A stretch of 36,856 nucleotides of DNA from a bacterium D16-50. Its GTDB lineage: Bacteria > Bacillota > Clostridia > Lachnospirales > Lachnospiraceae. The number at the start of each line of letters is the position of its first letter. Position 1 is the first letter of the stretch. The notes under the pieces were generated by a model. That model was not told where the DNA came from. It was given only the letters and a program-made list of their open reading frames with translations, and ran no database searches. The position numbers and the translations under genes are program-made. The DNA lies in NCBI GenBank assembly GCA_003612485.1, contig RAZA01000038.1, positions 1-36,856 on the forward strand. The letters are read 5' to 3'. Positions 16,311 through 26,800 of the stretch are shown here, in pieces.

Positions 16311-19300
16311 CCAATATCCTCTCATGCCCATTCCATGTATAATGAATCACCGTAATCACCTGCGCATTCAGCGGGCGCAGCAGCTCTGAAATCCGCAGTG
16401 CAGGAACCGTCTCAAAACATCCCCACAGCGCTTGCGAATTCATGATATAGTCAAAGTCCATGTCTTCCACCAGCTTGAACATACTGCTGATATTTTTGTC
16501 ATCCACTCCCGCAAAAGCCTCGTCCAGCGCAATGATTCTGGGATGATCCCGATTCTCCGCCTTTTGGTACTGGGCATTAACCGCGGCAAACAGCGGCACA
16601 TACATAGCCATGGCTTTCTCGCCGCCGCTGAATTTATTGAATGCGGAGTTCGTCAGATTTTTCTTTCCCTCATGGTTTCTGTAATAATGCATCTGAAACT
16701 CAAACCATCTCCTATAGTCCAGCGCGTCCCTCACCAAATCCATATAATTGATGGTTTCTCCCGCCTCTTCCGCCCTCTGCTTTTCCGTCTTGATTTTGCT
16801 GCGGAAATGTGCTGCCACCTTTTCTATGTCATCATTTCCAAGCAGTGTATAGTCCCTCAGCAGAATCTTTTCCAGCTCCCTGATGTCCAGCTCCTGATCG
16901 TTCTCCGCCGTTTTCGGCTTCCAATCCAGCGAAAAATACAGCCCCATAGAGGTATCCAGCTTCATCAGCGCCGACATATCCTGCACCCATTTTCTGCTCT
17001 CGGCAATCCGGTCCGTCAGCTGATGGCTGATGGTCTTTGACAATATATCCTCAAACAGCTCTCTGTCCTTCTGCTGAATCAAAAGGGCAGTCTCTTCTAT
17101 CGTGGCCTTCAGCATCTGATAGAATTCCTCCAGATACAGCTTCTTCCCGTTCCACACGGAGACAATCCGCAGCCGTTTCCGGAGCGCTCCAAGGCCTGCC
17201 TGCGCCTCCTCAAAACATTCTTCTATTGCTGTTCCATAGCTGACAAGATTACTGTTATGGCTGGAATATGCCTGATGCAGTGCCGTGGTCAGCATGCTCA
17301 CGTCCCTGTCTTTATCATCCTCACGCATACGCTGTCCGGCCTCTCTGGCATAGGATTCAAGGCTTTCTGATCCTCTCTCAAAGACCAGCCTTAAATCCAG
17401 CTCCTCCTCAAAATACTTCCGGCAAAGATTTTCTGCAGCAACTTTTTGTATCAAGTCATTCTTTATCCTTTCCTCATCCTCCATAAGACGATTCAGCTCA
17501 TTCTCTATAACTGCCAATCTTTGCCCAATATATGTAATGCTTCCCTGAATCTCCTGCCTCTCTCTTTTCAGTTCTTCCCTGCGCTGTGCCCTTTCCCTGA
17601 TTTCAGGTCGGTTCAGATATTCCTCATATTGTGCGATTTTCAAACGAACTTCCGCAATCTTTCCCACAGCGTCTCTTTTGTCAAGCTCCGCATCGTCAAT
17701 GCTGTTCTCTTCCCTCTCTATGAACTCCTGCTGTGTCACTAAATCGTTTTTCACCTTTTCAAGCCGCAGCAGCAGCCGGTAAACATTCTGCCAGCCCTGA
17801 AGATATTCCTGAATTGCATCGTCCGCCTCCGAGTATTCCTCCACCGTTCTTCCATACGGAAAAGGTCTGCAGGCGGAAAGCATCTCTTGATAGCTTCTAT
17901 TGGCATTTTGCCTGCACAAATCCAATTTCTCTTCTATTGCGCGATAATTTTCTTCCGCCTGTTCGCTGGCAAGTCTGGCCTTCCCTTCTGTTTCCAGCGC
18001 AAGGTCGATCTGTTCTGTTGTGAGCGATCCGCCATATTCCTTCTCCAATGTTCCGATACGGTTTTCCAGCCGTTCTTTTTCCTGCGCAAGAATTTGCAGC
18101 ACAGACCGAACCTGTTCTATCTCCTCTGTCAGCCGGCACAGCAGGCGTTCCTTTTTCTGCGCTCTTGCCAGACTGCCCACATACTCCGCCGCCTCCTTCT
18201 GCCCCGCTTTTCCCAACAGAATTCCCTGCCCGAAATATCCCTTCTCCGTCATCCAGACACAAGAGCTTTCTTGTTCTCCCTGTTCGGAAATATGGCTGAG
18301 AATATTCTCCACATTCTTCCTTATTTCACTGTCTATGGTATTATTTACCGTCAGCCAGGGAAAACAAAACTTTCCCTTCTTCAGAGGTTGTATGACGCAG
18401 TCCGCAAACTCCGGGAATTCAGCCTTGATTCTCTCCAAACCCGCCTCTGTCACCACCAGCGCATCCAAAAGTCCCATATCGTTCAGCTGGGCCTCCAGTC
18501 TGGCGCATTCCTCCGGCCCCAGACCTTCCGCAAATTCCACGGTCTTATAAAAGGGAACCGCCATGATCCCTGCCTCTTCCAACCTCTTTCTGGAAGCGGC
18601 GGACACCTCTCTCCGCTCCGGTTCCAGCTCTTTCCTATTTTGAATTTCCCACCGCCTGTCCTCTAACTCTCTCAGGCCATTCTCCTGCTCCTCCAGTTCT
18701 TTCCCTTTTTCCCATAGATGGGTATTCAGCTTGTCCTTACATTCCTGATATACCTTCTGTAGTTGCTGATCGATTCTCCTGCCGTCACTGATGCTTTGAT
18801 ATTCCAGCAGTATTTCCTCCACCGCTCCCAGAGTTTCCTGCGAAATCTTCCATTCGTCATTATGGTTGTTTTGTTCATAGAGCTGCTTGATGCAGGCATC
18901 CCGGGCATGCTCTGTTTTCTGCTCCGCACGTTCTAACGCTGCTTTTCTTTCCTCTTTGTCCTTACTGCGGTTCTCTGCTTCCTCTGTGATTTCATCCAGC
19001 TGCCTCCGGTCTCTTCCGTGTTTCTCTATAGCCGCCCTTCCTGCAGCCACCGCCCTCTGATATTTCTGCAGCTCTCCCATGACGTCGCCGGCGCGCTGCA
19101 CATCGCAGGCCTCCACGATTTCCAGAGTCTTCCCATGCCCTTCCCAGCGCATTGTCTCCTGAATATTCTTAAGCTCTTCCTTGTCCTCTTCCGCTTCAGA
19201 CTGCCAGAGGCTTTCTTGTCCCTGCAAGTCACGCGTCTTCCTGTCGCATTCCAATATGCGTTCTCTGCTTTTGCGTATCCGCTCTTCTATCCTTGCTTTC

Positions 19301-20349
19301 CGCTCTTGTTCCTCTTTTTCGTCTGAGCGGGCTTTGTCCAGCTTTGCATCCATGTCCTCCAAATCCGTATCCGCCAGACTTTCCAGTTCTGCAGCCGCCA
19401 GCCTGTCACGCTCCCTTAAGTCCTTCTCCTCATTCTGCCTCCGACTCTGTTCCCTCTGATAATCGGCCTTGTCCAGCTCCTGCCTGTCCCTCTGAGCCTG
19501 TGCCTGAACAGCTGCTTTCCGCGCCGCCAGATATGCCTGCCCCTTTTTCCCCAGCATATACCGGTTATATCGGCCATACTCATTCCGAATCGCTCTCACA
19601 TCCGCCGAGGCGCGGCGCAGCTGTTCCAGAGTCCCCTGAATACTGTCCATCTTTTCCATGGCGTCCACCATGGGACGCAAATCCTCATCCGTCAGCGTCT
19701 GCAGGGAATCGTTCAAAATATCCGTAACCTTCGACGGTTTGAATTCCTTGGAAAGCTTCGGAGCACGCACTTTCACCAGAAGCCGGATGAACTGCTCATA
19801 CTGTTCCGCCCTGCCAAAGCCGAAGAGATGCTTATTGACCAGCTTCTTATATTCTCCCGGCACATCCGTAAAAGGAGTCTCATCCCCCAGCACTTTCCGC
19901 AGTTCCGCTTTATCCAGAGGAATCCTGCTGCTCCCTACCTCCTTGTAAAGCCAGATGCTGTCCCCTATCCTTCTGCCGTCAAGGATGACAAATCCCCAAA
20001 AGTCCATGGTCTTTCCTTTTCTGGCCCGCTGTCCGATTCCTATGGTGCGGTACTCCTCCTTGTTCTGTTTTTTGAATTCCAGATAAAGATAGCCTGTGGA
20101 TTCTTCTCTCCCCTCTTCCCCCAGAAAGTAATATTCCATCCTGCGGTCTCCGGAGCCAAAGGGATCCAGCCTGTTGGGCGTGCGGTCCCCGTCAAGTATA
20201 AAAGGGATGAAGCTCTGTGTCGTAATCGATTTGCCCGACCCGTTCTGCCCCCTCAAAAGCAGCTTTCCATTCTCAAAGGTAAACTCATCCACATCATAGA
20301 GCCAGAAATTGACAAATCCTATTCTGTTCATTGTCCAGCGTTCATTCAT
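16300..20349 (-). CDS. jetC: Wadjet type II protein JetC (TIGR02680, SMC-like ATPase)
   Basis: 1349 residues, the normal size for this family. Walker A is at residues 34-41 (GQNGSGKS). Long coiled-coil arms with dense Glu/Lys/Arg heptads occupy about 260-500 and 740-1000, with a central hinge-like part (around 560-700). The ABC signature FSGGEKAMAMY starts at 1240 and Walker B IIALDE is at 1272-1277, with FAGVDD as D-loop. It is the motor subunit that extrudes DNA loops and recognises small circular DNA. It overlaps jetB by eight bases and jetD by 11, giving one coupled operon. Base composition is clearly more G/C-rich than the neighbouring DRT1 gene. Confidence 0.95.
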   Translation of the reverse strand: MNERWTMNRIGFVNFWLYDVDEFTFENGKLLLRGQNGSGKSITTQSFIPFILDGDRTPNRLDPFGSGDRRMEYYFLGEEGREESTGYLYLEFKKQNKEEYRTIGIGQRARKGKTMDFWGFVILDGRRIGDSIWLYKEVGSSRIPLDKAELRKVLGDETPFTDVPGEYKKLVNKHLFGFGRAEQYEQFIRLLVKVRAPKLSKEFKPSKVTDILNDSLQTLTDEDLRPMVDAMEKMDSIQGTLEQLRRASADVRAIRNEYGRYNRYMLGKKGQAYLAARKAAVQAQAQRDRQELDKADYQREQSRRQNEEKDLRERDRLAAAELESLADTDLEDMDAKLDKARSDEKEEQERKARIEERIRKSRERILECDRKTRDLQGQESLWQSEAEEDKEELKNIQETMRWEGHGKTLEIVEACDVQRAGDVMGELQKYQRAVAAGRAAIEKHGRDRRQLDEITEEAENRSKDKEERKAALERAEQKTEHARDACIKQLYEQNNHNDEWKISQETLGAVEEILLEYQSISDGRRIDQQLQKVYQECKDKLNTHLWEKGKELEEQENGLRELEDRRWEIQNRKELEPERREVSAASRKRLEEAGIMAVPFYKTVEFAEGLGPEECARLEAQLNDMGLLDALVVTEAGLERIKAEFPEFADCVIQPLKKGKFCFPWLTVNNTIDSEIRKNVENILSHISEQGEQESSCVWMTEKGYFGQGILLGKAGQKEAAEYVGSLARAQKKERLLCRLTEEIEQVRSVLQILAQEKERLENRIGTLEKEYGGSLTTEQIDLALETEGKARLASEQAEENYRAIEEKLDLCRQNANRSYQEMLSACRPFPYGRTVEEYSEADDAIQEYLQGWQNVYRLLLRLEKVKNDLVTQQEFIEREENSIDDAELDKRDAVGKIAEVRLKIAQYEEYLNRPEIRERAQRREELKRERQEIQGSITYIGQRLAVIENELNRLMEDEERIKNDLIQKVAAENLCRKYFEEELDLRLVFERGSESLESYAREAGQRMREDDKDRDVSMLTTALHQAYSSHNSNLVSYGTAIEECFEEAQAGLGALRKRLRIVSVWNGKKLYLEEFYQMLKATIEETALLIQQKDRELFEDILSKTISHQLTDRIAESRKWVQDMSALMKLDTSMGLYFSLDWKPKTAENDQELDIRELEKILLRDYTLLGNDDIEKVAAHFRSKIKTEKQRAEEAGETINYMDLVRDALDYRRWFEFQMHYYRNHEGKKNLTNSAFNKFSGGEKAMAMYVPLFAAVNAQYQKAENRDHPRIIALDEAFAGVDDKNISSMFKLVEDMDFDYIMNSQALWGCFETVPALRISELLRPLNAQVITVIHYTWNGHERILDEQ

Positions 20350-21481
20350 TGCCGCTCTTCTCCTCGTAATCTGCGGGATAATAACCGGATACCTTTCCTA
20401 TAATCGGAAACAGCCGTATTCTCCCCTCTTCTCTCCGAAACATCATCCATGCTTTCATATATTCTTTTATTTCTTCCGCCGCTTTCCGGGGCTCCTTCTC
20501 CCGAAACCCCACACCCCACGCCTCCTTCCAGCGCCGGTGACAGCCTAGGATCACATCATCAAACTCTTCCTCCGACACATAGACGCACTCATCCGTCTCT
20601 CTGTGCCAGATTCCGGAATCTATCCTCTCTCTGATTGCAGAACATACCAGCAGCACCGCTTCCGGCAGTATGGCATCACGGGGATGAGCCTTTCCGTAGC
20701 AATCGTCCTCCTCAAGCATCCAGAACGCAACGTTTTTATGGATGTCAAGACGGCCTCCTATATTTTTCTCCAGATTCCCCGCTACCCAGCTCCTCTGATT
20801 TTTCAGATATAGGGAATCTGCATCCTCAATACTGTCCCAGTACATCTGCGGACATGTCACCAGCTGCCTATATACTCTGTTGATTCTCGTTCTTCCCCTA
20901 TCGGAATCAATCTCTTCCAGCTGTAATGTTTCAAAATCCTCCACCGAATGAAATCCTGAAATATCCTGAGGAAAGGTTGTTGCAAAATATCTGGAATGCC
21001 CCGTATTCACATACAGCACCTCGCTGCCGTACTCTTGTCCGAACCCTTCGCTGCTCCCCTCATAGACTCTGAGCATATTGTTTTTCTCCATAAATTGAAG
21101 CACTCTCACCAAAGATTTCCGCTGAGAAAAAGAGGTCCAGTCTATCTCCATGGACGACTTCAACTGGGTCTCCACATAATTGATCAGCTCAGACAGCAGG
21201 AATCGCTCCTGTTCTTCCTTATCCTCCAGAAACATCAGAATCGCACATAAAAAACAGTAATCCCTGATTTCCAAAAATTCCTGAATCCCCATAAAACTCT
21301 CCGCGTGAACCGGTATTTTTTCCAGCTTCAGCAGACGTTCTGTGTTGATCAGCTTCCAGCCCAGCAATTCCCTGACAAACTTCTGGAACTGAGGGATTTC
21401 ATGTTTGACCTTATAATATTCATCCTTCTGAGCATCCTTGCAGATCCATATATTTTCCAATAGAATTCTTATTTGGTTCAT
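20342..21481 (-). CDS. jetB: Wadjet type II protein JetB (TIGR02678/DUF2398)
   Basis: 379 residues, order and length as expected for the DUF2398 subunit (kite-like, winged-helix protein bridging the SMC arms). It contains winged-helix-like stretches in the first half (RKSLVRVLQFMEKNNMLRVY) and the conserved RLDIHKNVAFWML segment. The ATG sits in a 4-base ATGA overlap with jetA and its end overlaps jetC. Nothing suggests truncation. The function is structural within the JetABC complex, with no catalytic residues expected. Confidence 0.9.
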   Translation of the reverse strand: MNQIRILLENIWICKDAQKDEYYKVKHEIPQFQKFVRELLGWKLINTERLLKLEKIPVHAESFMGIQEFLEIRDYCFLCAILMFLEDKEEQERFLLSELINYVETQLKSSMEIDWTSFSQRKSLVRVLQFMEKNNMLRVYEGSSEGFGQEYGSEVLYVNTGHSRYFATTFPQDISGFHSVEDFETLQLEEIDSDRGRTRINRVYRQLVTCPQMYWDSIEDADSLYLKNQRSWVAGNLEKNIGGRLDIHKNVAFWMLEEDDCYGKAHPRDAILPEAVLLVCSAIRERIDSGIWHRETDECVYVSEEEFDDVILGCHRRWKEAWGVGFREKEPRKAAEEIKEYMKAWMMFRREEGRIRLFPIIGKVSGYYPADYEEKSGNE

Positions 21482-22950
21482 TTTTCAAACTCCAATACAT
21501 ACGCCGGCATCGTCAGTTTCCCATCCTCACAATTCAGCACACAAGTTCCCTCTTTCCGAACCAGTCTGAATTCTTGTCCATATTCCGTCCTCCCAATTTT
21601 CTTGTCATTCATATTAGCTTGTGAAATCCACTGCAGAAACGTGATTCTTGCTGTGTCCGGAACAACATCCGTGATGGCGGTCAAATCCAACCGGCCATCC
21701 TTGATATAGCGCATCACCAGCGCTTTCTCACTGTCCAGCTGCTGTAAGTGGAACATCCTCTGCTGCAGCTTCTCCATGGTCTTGTCCGCAAATCCCTGCT
21801 GCCTTCGCCTTTCCCGGTAAGCCTTTGTATGGGGCTTCAGTTGATAGACAAAAGGTTCCTCCTCATATACGCTGCTGTTGATACTGTCCGTATCACGAAT
21901 GGCATTCTCTTTCAGATGGGCTATACTCTGTATGCCAAAAACATGGGCCGATATCTTGTGCGCGGCCTCCAGAGTGCCGGCCTCCAGAAAAAGCTCCAGA
22001 AACTTACGATAATCGTCCTTCCTGCTCACGCCCCAATTCTGCATCTGCAGAATCAGCGCCGCGTTGCGTATAATATTTGCAATGATGTCGTTGGTGATAA
22101 TCAAGATTTTATGACATTCACATTCATGCTCTGCAGAGTCCAGAAACCAGCTTTTCAAAGAATACCATTTGCCCCATATATTTTCCCGAATTCCCTCTTC
22201 CATGTCAGCCTGTCTTTCCGACAGCGCATGGGGAATCTCCATCTCACTCTGAATGACTCTTTCCAACAACCGTTCTTCAATCTGTGTACTCTTCTGAGTC
22301 AGCAGCTTCGCAATACGTCTGGAATGTCTCTGCAGCTCCTGAATAAATTCATTCAGATATTGGATAAACCGATCCTTATGTAAGATAAATTCCACCGATT
22401 TCATCAGCTTGTCCGATTTTCCAGAATAAAATTCCCTCAGATAGTCCTGATAGTTTTGATTGAGCCTTTTAAAATCCTCCTGAAGGTTACTCCACCATTC
22501 ATTGGTTTCCTTGTAGCTCTTTCCCTCTATCTCTTCCGTTTCCTCCAGACTCCTCTCCAGCCTCACAAACAGATTCGTGGACAGATTTCCGGATTCCACA
22601 AAAATATTTTCCAGCCGTATGGTAAGCCTCTCTATCTCCACCGCATATTCCGACATGACATAGCGGTATTGCTTATTCTTATACTCCTCAATGGTATAAG
22701 CTTTGCCCGGATCCTGAATCGGCGTCAGGTTTTTCCAGCGAATCAGGGCCTCCAAATCCAGCTTCAGCTGCTCCATATCGTAATCCTCAAAATCGGGAAT
22801 CCTGCGCAGCAGCTCCAATATATCTTCTTTGTACAGCTGAAAATGCATCTTCTCGTATTCACGGTAGAAGATGCGCATGATTGTTCTATATTGCACGGCA
22901 TTCGGTGCCGACAGATAGGATGTCTCCTCAATCGAATATAAAGATTGCAT
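21478..22950 (-). CDS. jetA: Wadjet type II protein JetA (TIGR02677/DUF2397)
   Basis: 490 residues, first gene of the Wadjet operon and the kleisin-like subunit. It begins MQSLYSIEETSYLSAPNAVQ, the typical opening of the DUF2397 family, followed by a helical central region (RLTIRLENIFVES, KSDKLMKSVEFILHKDRF) and a C-terminal winged helix ending KLTMPAYVLEFEK. The ATG is preceded by AAAGGGGAA at about eight bases, the same motif that precedes the DRT1 gene. An 11-base inverted repeat with a possible -35 lies about 90-130 bases upstream. Confidence 0.92.
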   Translation of the reverse strand: MQSLYSIEETSYLSAPNAVQYRTIMRIFYREYEKMHFQLYKEDILELLRRIPDFEDYDMEQLKLDLEALIRWKNLTPIQDPGKAYTIEEYKNKQYRYVMSEYAVEIERLTIRLENIFVESGNLSTNLFVRLERSLEETEEIEGKSYKETNEWWSNLQEDFKRLNQNYQDYLREFYSGKSDKLMKSVEFILHKDRFIQYLNEFIQELQRHSRRIAKLLTQKSTQIEERLLERVIQSEMEIPHALSERQADMEEGIRENIWGKWYSLKSWFLDSAEHECECHKILIITNDIIANIIRNAALILQMQNWGVSRKDDYRKFLELFLEAGTLEAAHKISAHVFGIQSIAHLKENAIRDTDSINSSVYEEEPFVYQLKPHTKAYRERRRQQGFADKTMEKLQQRMFHLQQLDSEKALVMRYIKDGRLDLTAITDVVPDTARITFLQWISQANMNDKKIGRTEYGQEFRLVRKEGTCVLNCEDGKLTMPAYVLEFEK

Positions 22951-23807
22951 GTGTGTTTTCCCCTTTACTAATACATCAAGCTTTTGAGCTGTTGAGCCAT
23001 CTTTATTCCAATAGCATTTTCACCAATCTCAATATTCTGAAAAGGGAATGTCAATGCCGCCACACCAAACATTCCCTTTCCATGGTTGATTTTTCCGTTG
23101 CCTGCCAACCTCCGGCTCCTTCGTTCGGAAAACATTTCAGATTTTATGTATTAACCCATCGCTGATTCACAACTTTTCTACCTACATTCTACCTTATAAC
23201 TGCCCAAAATGCAATTACAATTTCATCATATGCAGAAATCTGCCGCAAAACGAGCCGCAATTTCTCCCTGAATTAATTTTTTGAGTCTCTTCTGCCCTTT
23301 TCTTTAATACATTGGTTTATTTATATGGCCTCGGTTCCTCCTTAGCTTCAACAGCAAATTTTTGTTTACTATAAGGTACCACATATGTTATCTTCCTGCC
23401 TCATACAGCTTTTTTCCACACCCCCATTATTTAAGATATTTTCATGGTACTATTTCCAGACATACTTACCAATCAAACCTGAATCACTATGAAAGGCTTT
23501 GACTACGCCTATTGCGGAAAGTCGTCGACACAAAGATTGAATATCCAAAAAGACATCCCCCTGATGCTGCCACAATATTACTCTGGCCAGAAAAATGCAC
23601 TGCCTTTCTCTAGCTCACTTATAACTTACGTATCTCTCTATGGGCCCATTCCACACACTCACTGTCACTACCCTAAAAATCGGATGCTAGCGTGCTCAAA
23701 ATAAGCTCCCCTGCTTCAATCTCCTTAATTTTCCTTCCCAATCGCTATGTACCTGAAAGAAACTGTGGTATAATATAAAAGCTACCTGCCGACAATTTAT
23801 ATCCTTG
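22951..23807. other. Intergenic region upstream of jetA
   Basis: About 850 bases without a convincing gene. It holds the jetA leader (shared AGTAAAGGGGAA motif at 22958-22973) and an 11-base inverted repeat (23041-23079). The rest is A/T-rich. A 71-codon plus-strand frame at 23489-23704 has no ribosome binding site and no recognisable family. It may conceal a non-coding RNA, but I see no evidence for one. Confidence 0.55.
23041..23079 (-). promoter_or_regulatory. Inverted repeat overlapping a possible jetA -35 box
   Basis: A perfect 11-base inverted repeat (aaagggaatgt/acattcccttt, arms 23041-23051 and 23069-23079, 17-base interior). On the minus strand TTGACA overlaps the jetA-proximal arm, but the -10 that would match at 17 bases (TGAGAT) is poor. 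It could be an operator. Confidence 0.4.
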
Positions 23808-26800
23808 CTACAGTGTCTCCATTTTAATTTTTTTCAGAACAATTTCTGGGTCAAATCCTGGCGGTGTAGGCTTAAAACTCCTATCATTTGCCTGAAGCTC
23901 ATATTCTTTCAACTGGAAATCTCTCATCTTTCCTATATCTATTTCATCCACCAAAATCGTACTATTAATACCGCCTTTAGTACGCATGATATCTTTCTCT
24001 TCCGTTTTAGACGGCTTAGTTATTCTACTGTCACCATAATCTGATGAGTTTACTTGTACACAATAACAATGGATATCTCTACTAAGGGATTCCAAAATGT
24101 TACTGTAATAATTCACATCCCTATTCCACTCAATAGCAATCAGAAAATCTGCATAAGATTGAAACATGGAACGTTCAATGATAGATGTCAATTCGTAACA
24201 ACAATATACAGGAAAATAACATCCATACCATTTATACAGTTCATAATGGTTTCCAGTAACTTCTTTCAGTCTATATCCATTTATCTCCTGCTTCTCTGCT
24301 GGTGCATAATGCGTTTTCAAGTGGAATGAGATATACGCATTCTTATTCATTAGATCATTATATGGTAGAATTATAGCGGTTAAATTAAAAACTTTTCCGC
24401 CAATTTTTATATGTTCCACACCTGTCACAAGAGCAAGATTATTACGAGCACATGTTCTTGCAACCATTGCCAGCCACTCAAACGGCATAAATGCTTCCGG
24501 CATTATCACCATATCTGCATGCTCGTCTATCGCCCCATTGATTATCCTTGAAACAAGCTCATATCTTTCGTAACCTCTATAAGGGCTTTCCTTTACCATT
24601 TTCACAAAGTTATCTTGTTTCAGTCTGACATTTGCAATAGCAAGTTTCAATTTATCCTTGTTTCCGTTATCTACAGAAATCAGATAAGATAATTTACCGG
24701 AATTAACTTTCACATTATGCTCACTTACCTGCAAGACCCTTGTAACAGTATTCTGATCCAAAATCCGGTAATTACTCTCTATATAATTACGACTCTGTCT
24801 CTTAAAAATCCTTTCTGCATCTGAAAAACAACTCTCTTGCTTCTTTAATTCTTCTATGCACACTATTATTGAAAAATCATACATGGTTAACAGATATGGG
24901 TAATAAGAATATTCACATTTCCACTCTGACCTGCAATACTCTATCATCTGGTTAAAGTCCGACAAATTAACATCTTTCTTAGTCTGAAAAATCTCCTCCA
25001 TCCGTAGCATATCAACAGAAATGGGCATCATGGATTTATCAAGCATTCTTGTATCACAATAATTTTTTCTTTGCGCCATGAAAGCGGAAACATTTATACC
25101 TATTCTTTCCCATTCAATGCCAACACACTGGCATATCGCTAGAACAGCGTCCTCCACACGCTCTCCCCAGACCAACGCCAATGGTCTGCAAAGTGATGAG
25201 TACAAATGTAAATATAAAGTTTTCTTTTCATTCTTAAGAACATCTTTTTCCTTATATAAGAGATTGTTGATTACTTCAATAATATTTTTTACAAATTCTA
25301 TTAACGGCTTATAAGATTCATTAACAGCCAGTAATTCTATCACTTTTTCCCAGACGCCGTAATTTTCTATTATAACTTTTGGATTAAATATCTTCGTTAT
25401 TTCGTCTTCAAGTCTTGTTTCTCTTTCATCCACCACCAACCCACAAATCCGCATGTGCTTTCCTAACAATTTTGATAGTTCAAACTTATTAACGGATATT
25501 CCTGTAATTCCCCTGAATTTATTGATTGTTTCATCGTTCTGTAAGTCATATATTTCACTAAAGTCATCTTTACAGAATACTGACTCATCCTCTGGCATAT
25601 GCCGAAACTCACTCTTGTTTTTGGCAATCGTTTCCCTAAAGCAAGTAATCAACGCATCTGATTCTCCACTTCTAAAATAAAAAATTTTAACTTTATCATT
25701 TTGGACAACAATCTTCGATTTATCACCTTCGATAGGATTATATAAATTATTCAAGAAAAATAACGAATTCTTATCCGCCTTCCTTTCTTCACTAATTTGC
25801 TGCAACAACGCATATTTTTTCCCATTTTTGCACTTAATACCATTCAATCCCTTCCATCCCGAGCATTGTTCAAGAAAAAAGGTAATAATATCCTCTGCTT
25901 CCAGTTCGTCATCTATAGATTTTTTATATAGGTCACTATTACTTCCTATCTTGTCCACAATTATAACATCATCAACATATCTGCCAAAATAAATCGGATT
26001 CCACCCATCCAGCACTGCCTGGTCAAAATTCCTCAACGCATAATTTGCCAATACATTGGACGGAAGAAATCCAATTGGCAATATATTACGGCCCTCAAAT
26101 TCGCCAAATAGACTTGCATAACCTGAGATAACCTGAAACACAAAATCATTAACTGCTCTTAGATTTTCATCATCTTCTAGCTCTGCCTCTTTATATAGTT
26201 CTTCCATCAATTCCACCGAAATATCAAGGGAGTAGAAAAAACGCTTAAAGTCCAGCGTCAATACAACGACATCCTGACCAGAACGAAGATAATGCAGCGC
26301 TTCATCCATTGCCTTATCCCTCCAGCTTTCATATTGCTGGAAATAAGGTTCAAACAAATATGGTGAATACGTAGGCTCTTCACTCAGTTCGTTATATAAA
26401 TTGCTGCGTATTCTATTGCCATACGAATGTTTGTATATTTTCTGATCTACACGATACCCAACCAACATAAGCCATAAAACACCTAAAATATGCCCCTTGA
26501 TGTCCATGCTAATAAAATATTGATTTTCTTCTACTTCAATCTCTTTTCTTACATAATTCGTTATCATTTTGCCTTTCTCTGCCGTTAATTTCTTTGGAAA
26601 AGCGTAATATGTAATCGTTGACAAAATCTCTTCTATCAATGTGTTTCTTTTTTTTACATCGGAAAAAGATTCTGCAAATTCTTCCAAGTATTTCTCAATA
26701 TTCTCAATATCTGCTTCATATTTTACCAAATCATTCCTTAATATGGCCTGTGTCTTATCATAATACACACTTGATTTTAATTTTTTGTATGCTATTTTAA

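Noticed and set aside
16432..20403. Many plus-strand open frames of up to 259 codons opposite jetC
   Set aside because: They are shadows of the G/C-rich coding strand, without ribosome binding sites or recognisable protein patterns.
23489..23704. A 71-codon plus-strand frame between jetA and DRT1
   Set aside because: There is no ribosome binding site and no recognised domain, and its composition resembles non-coding DNA.
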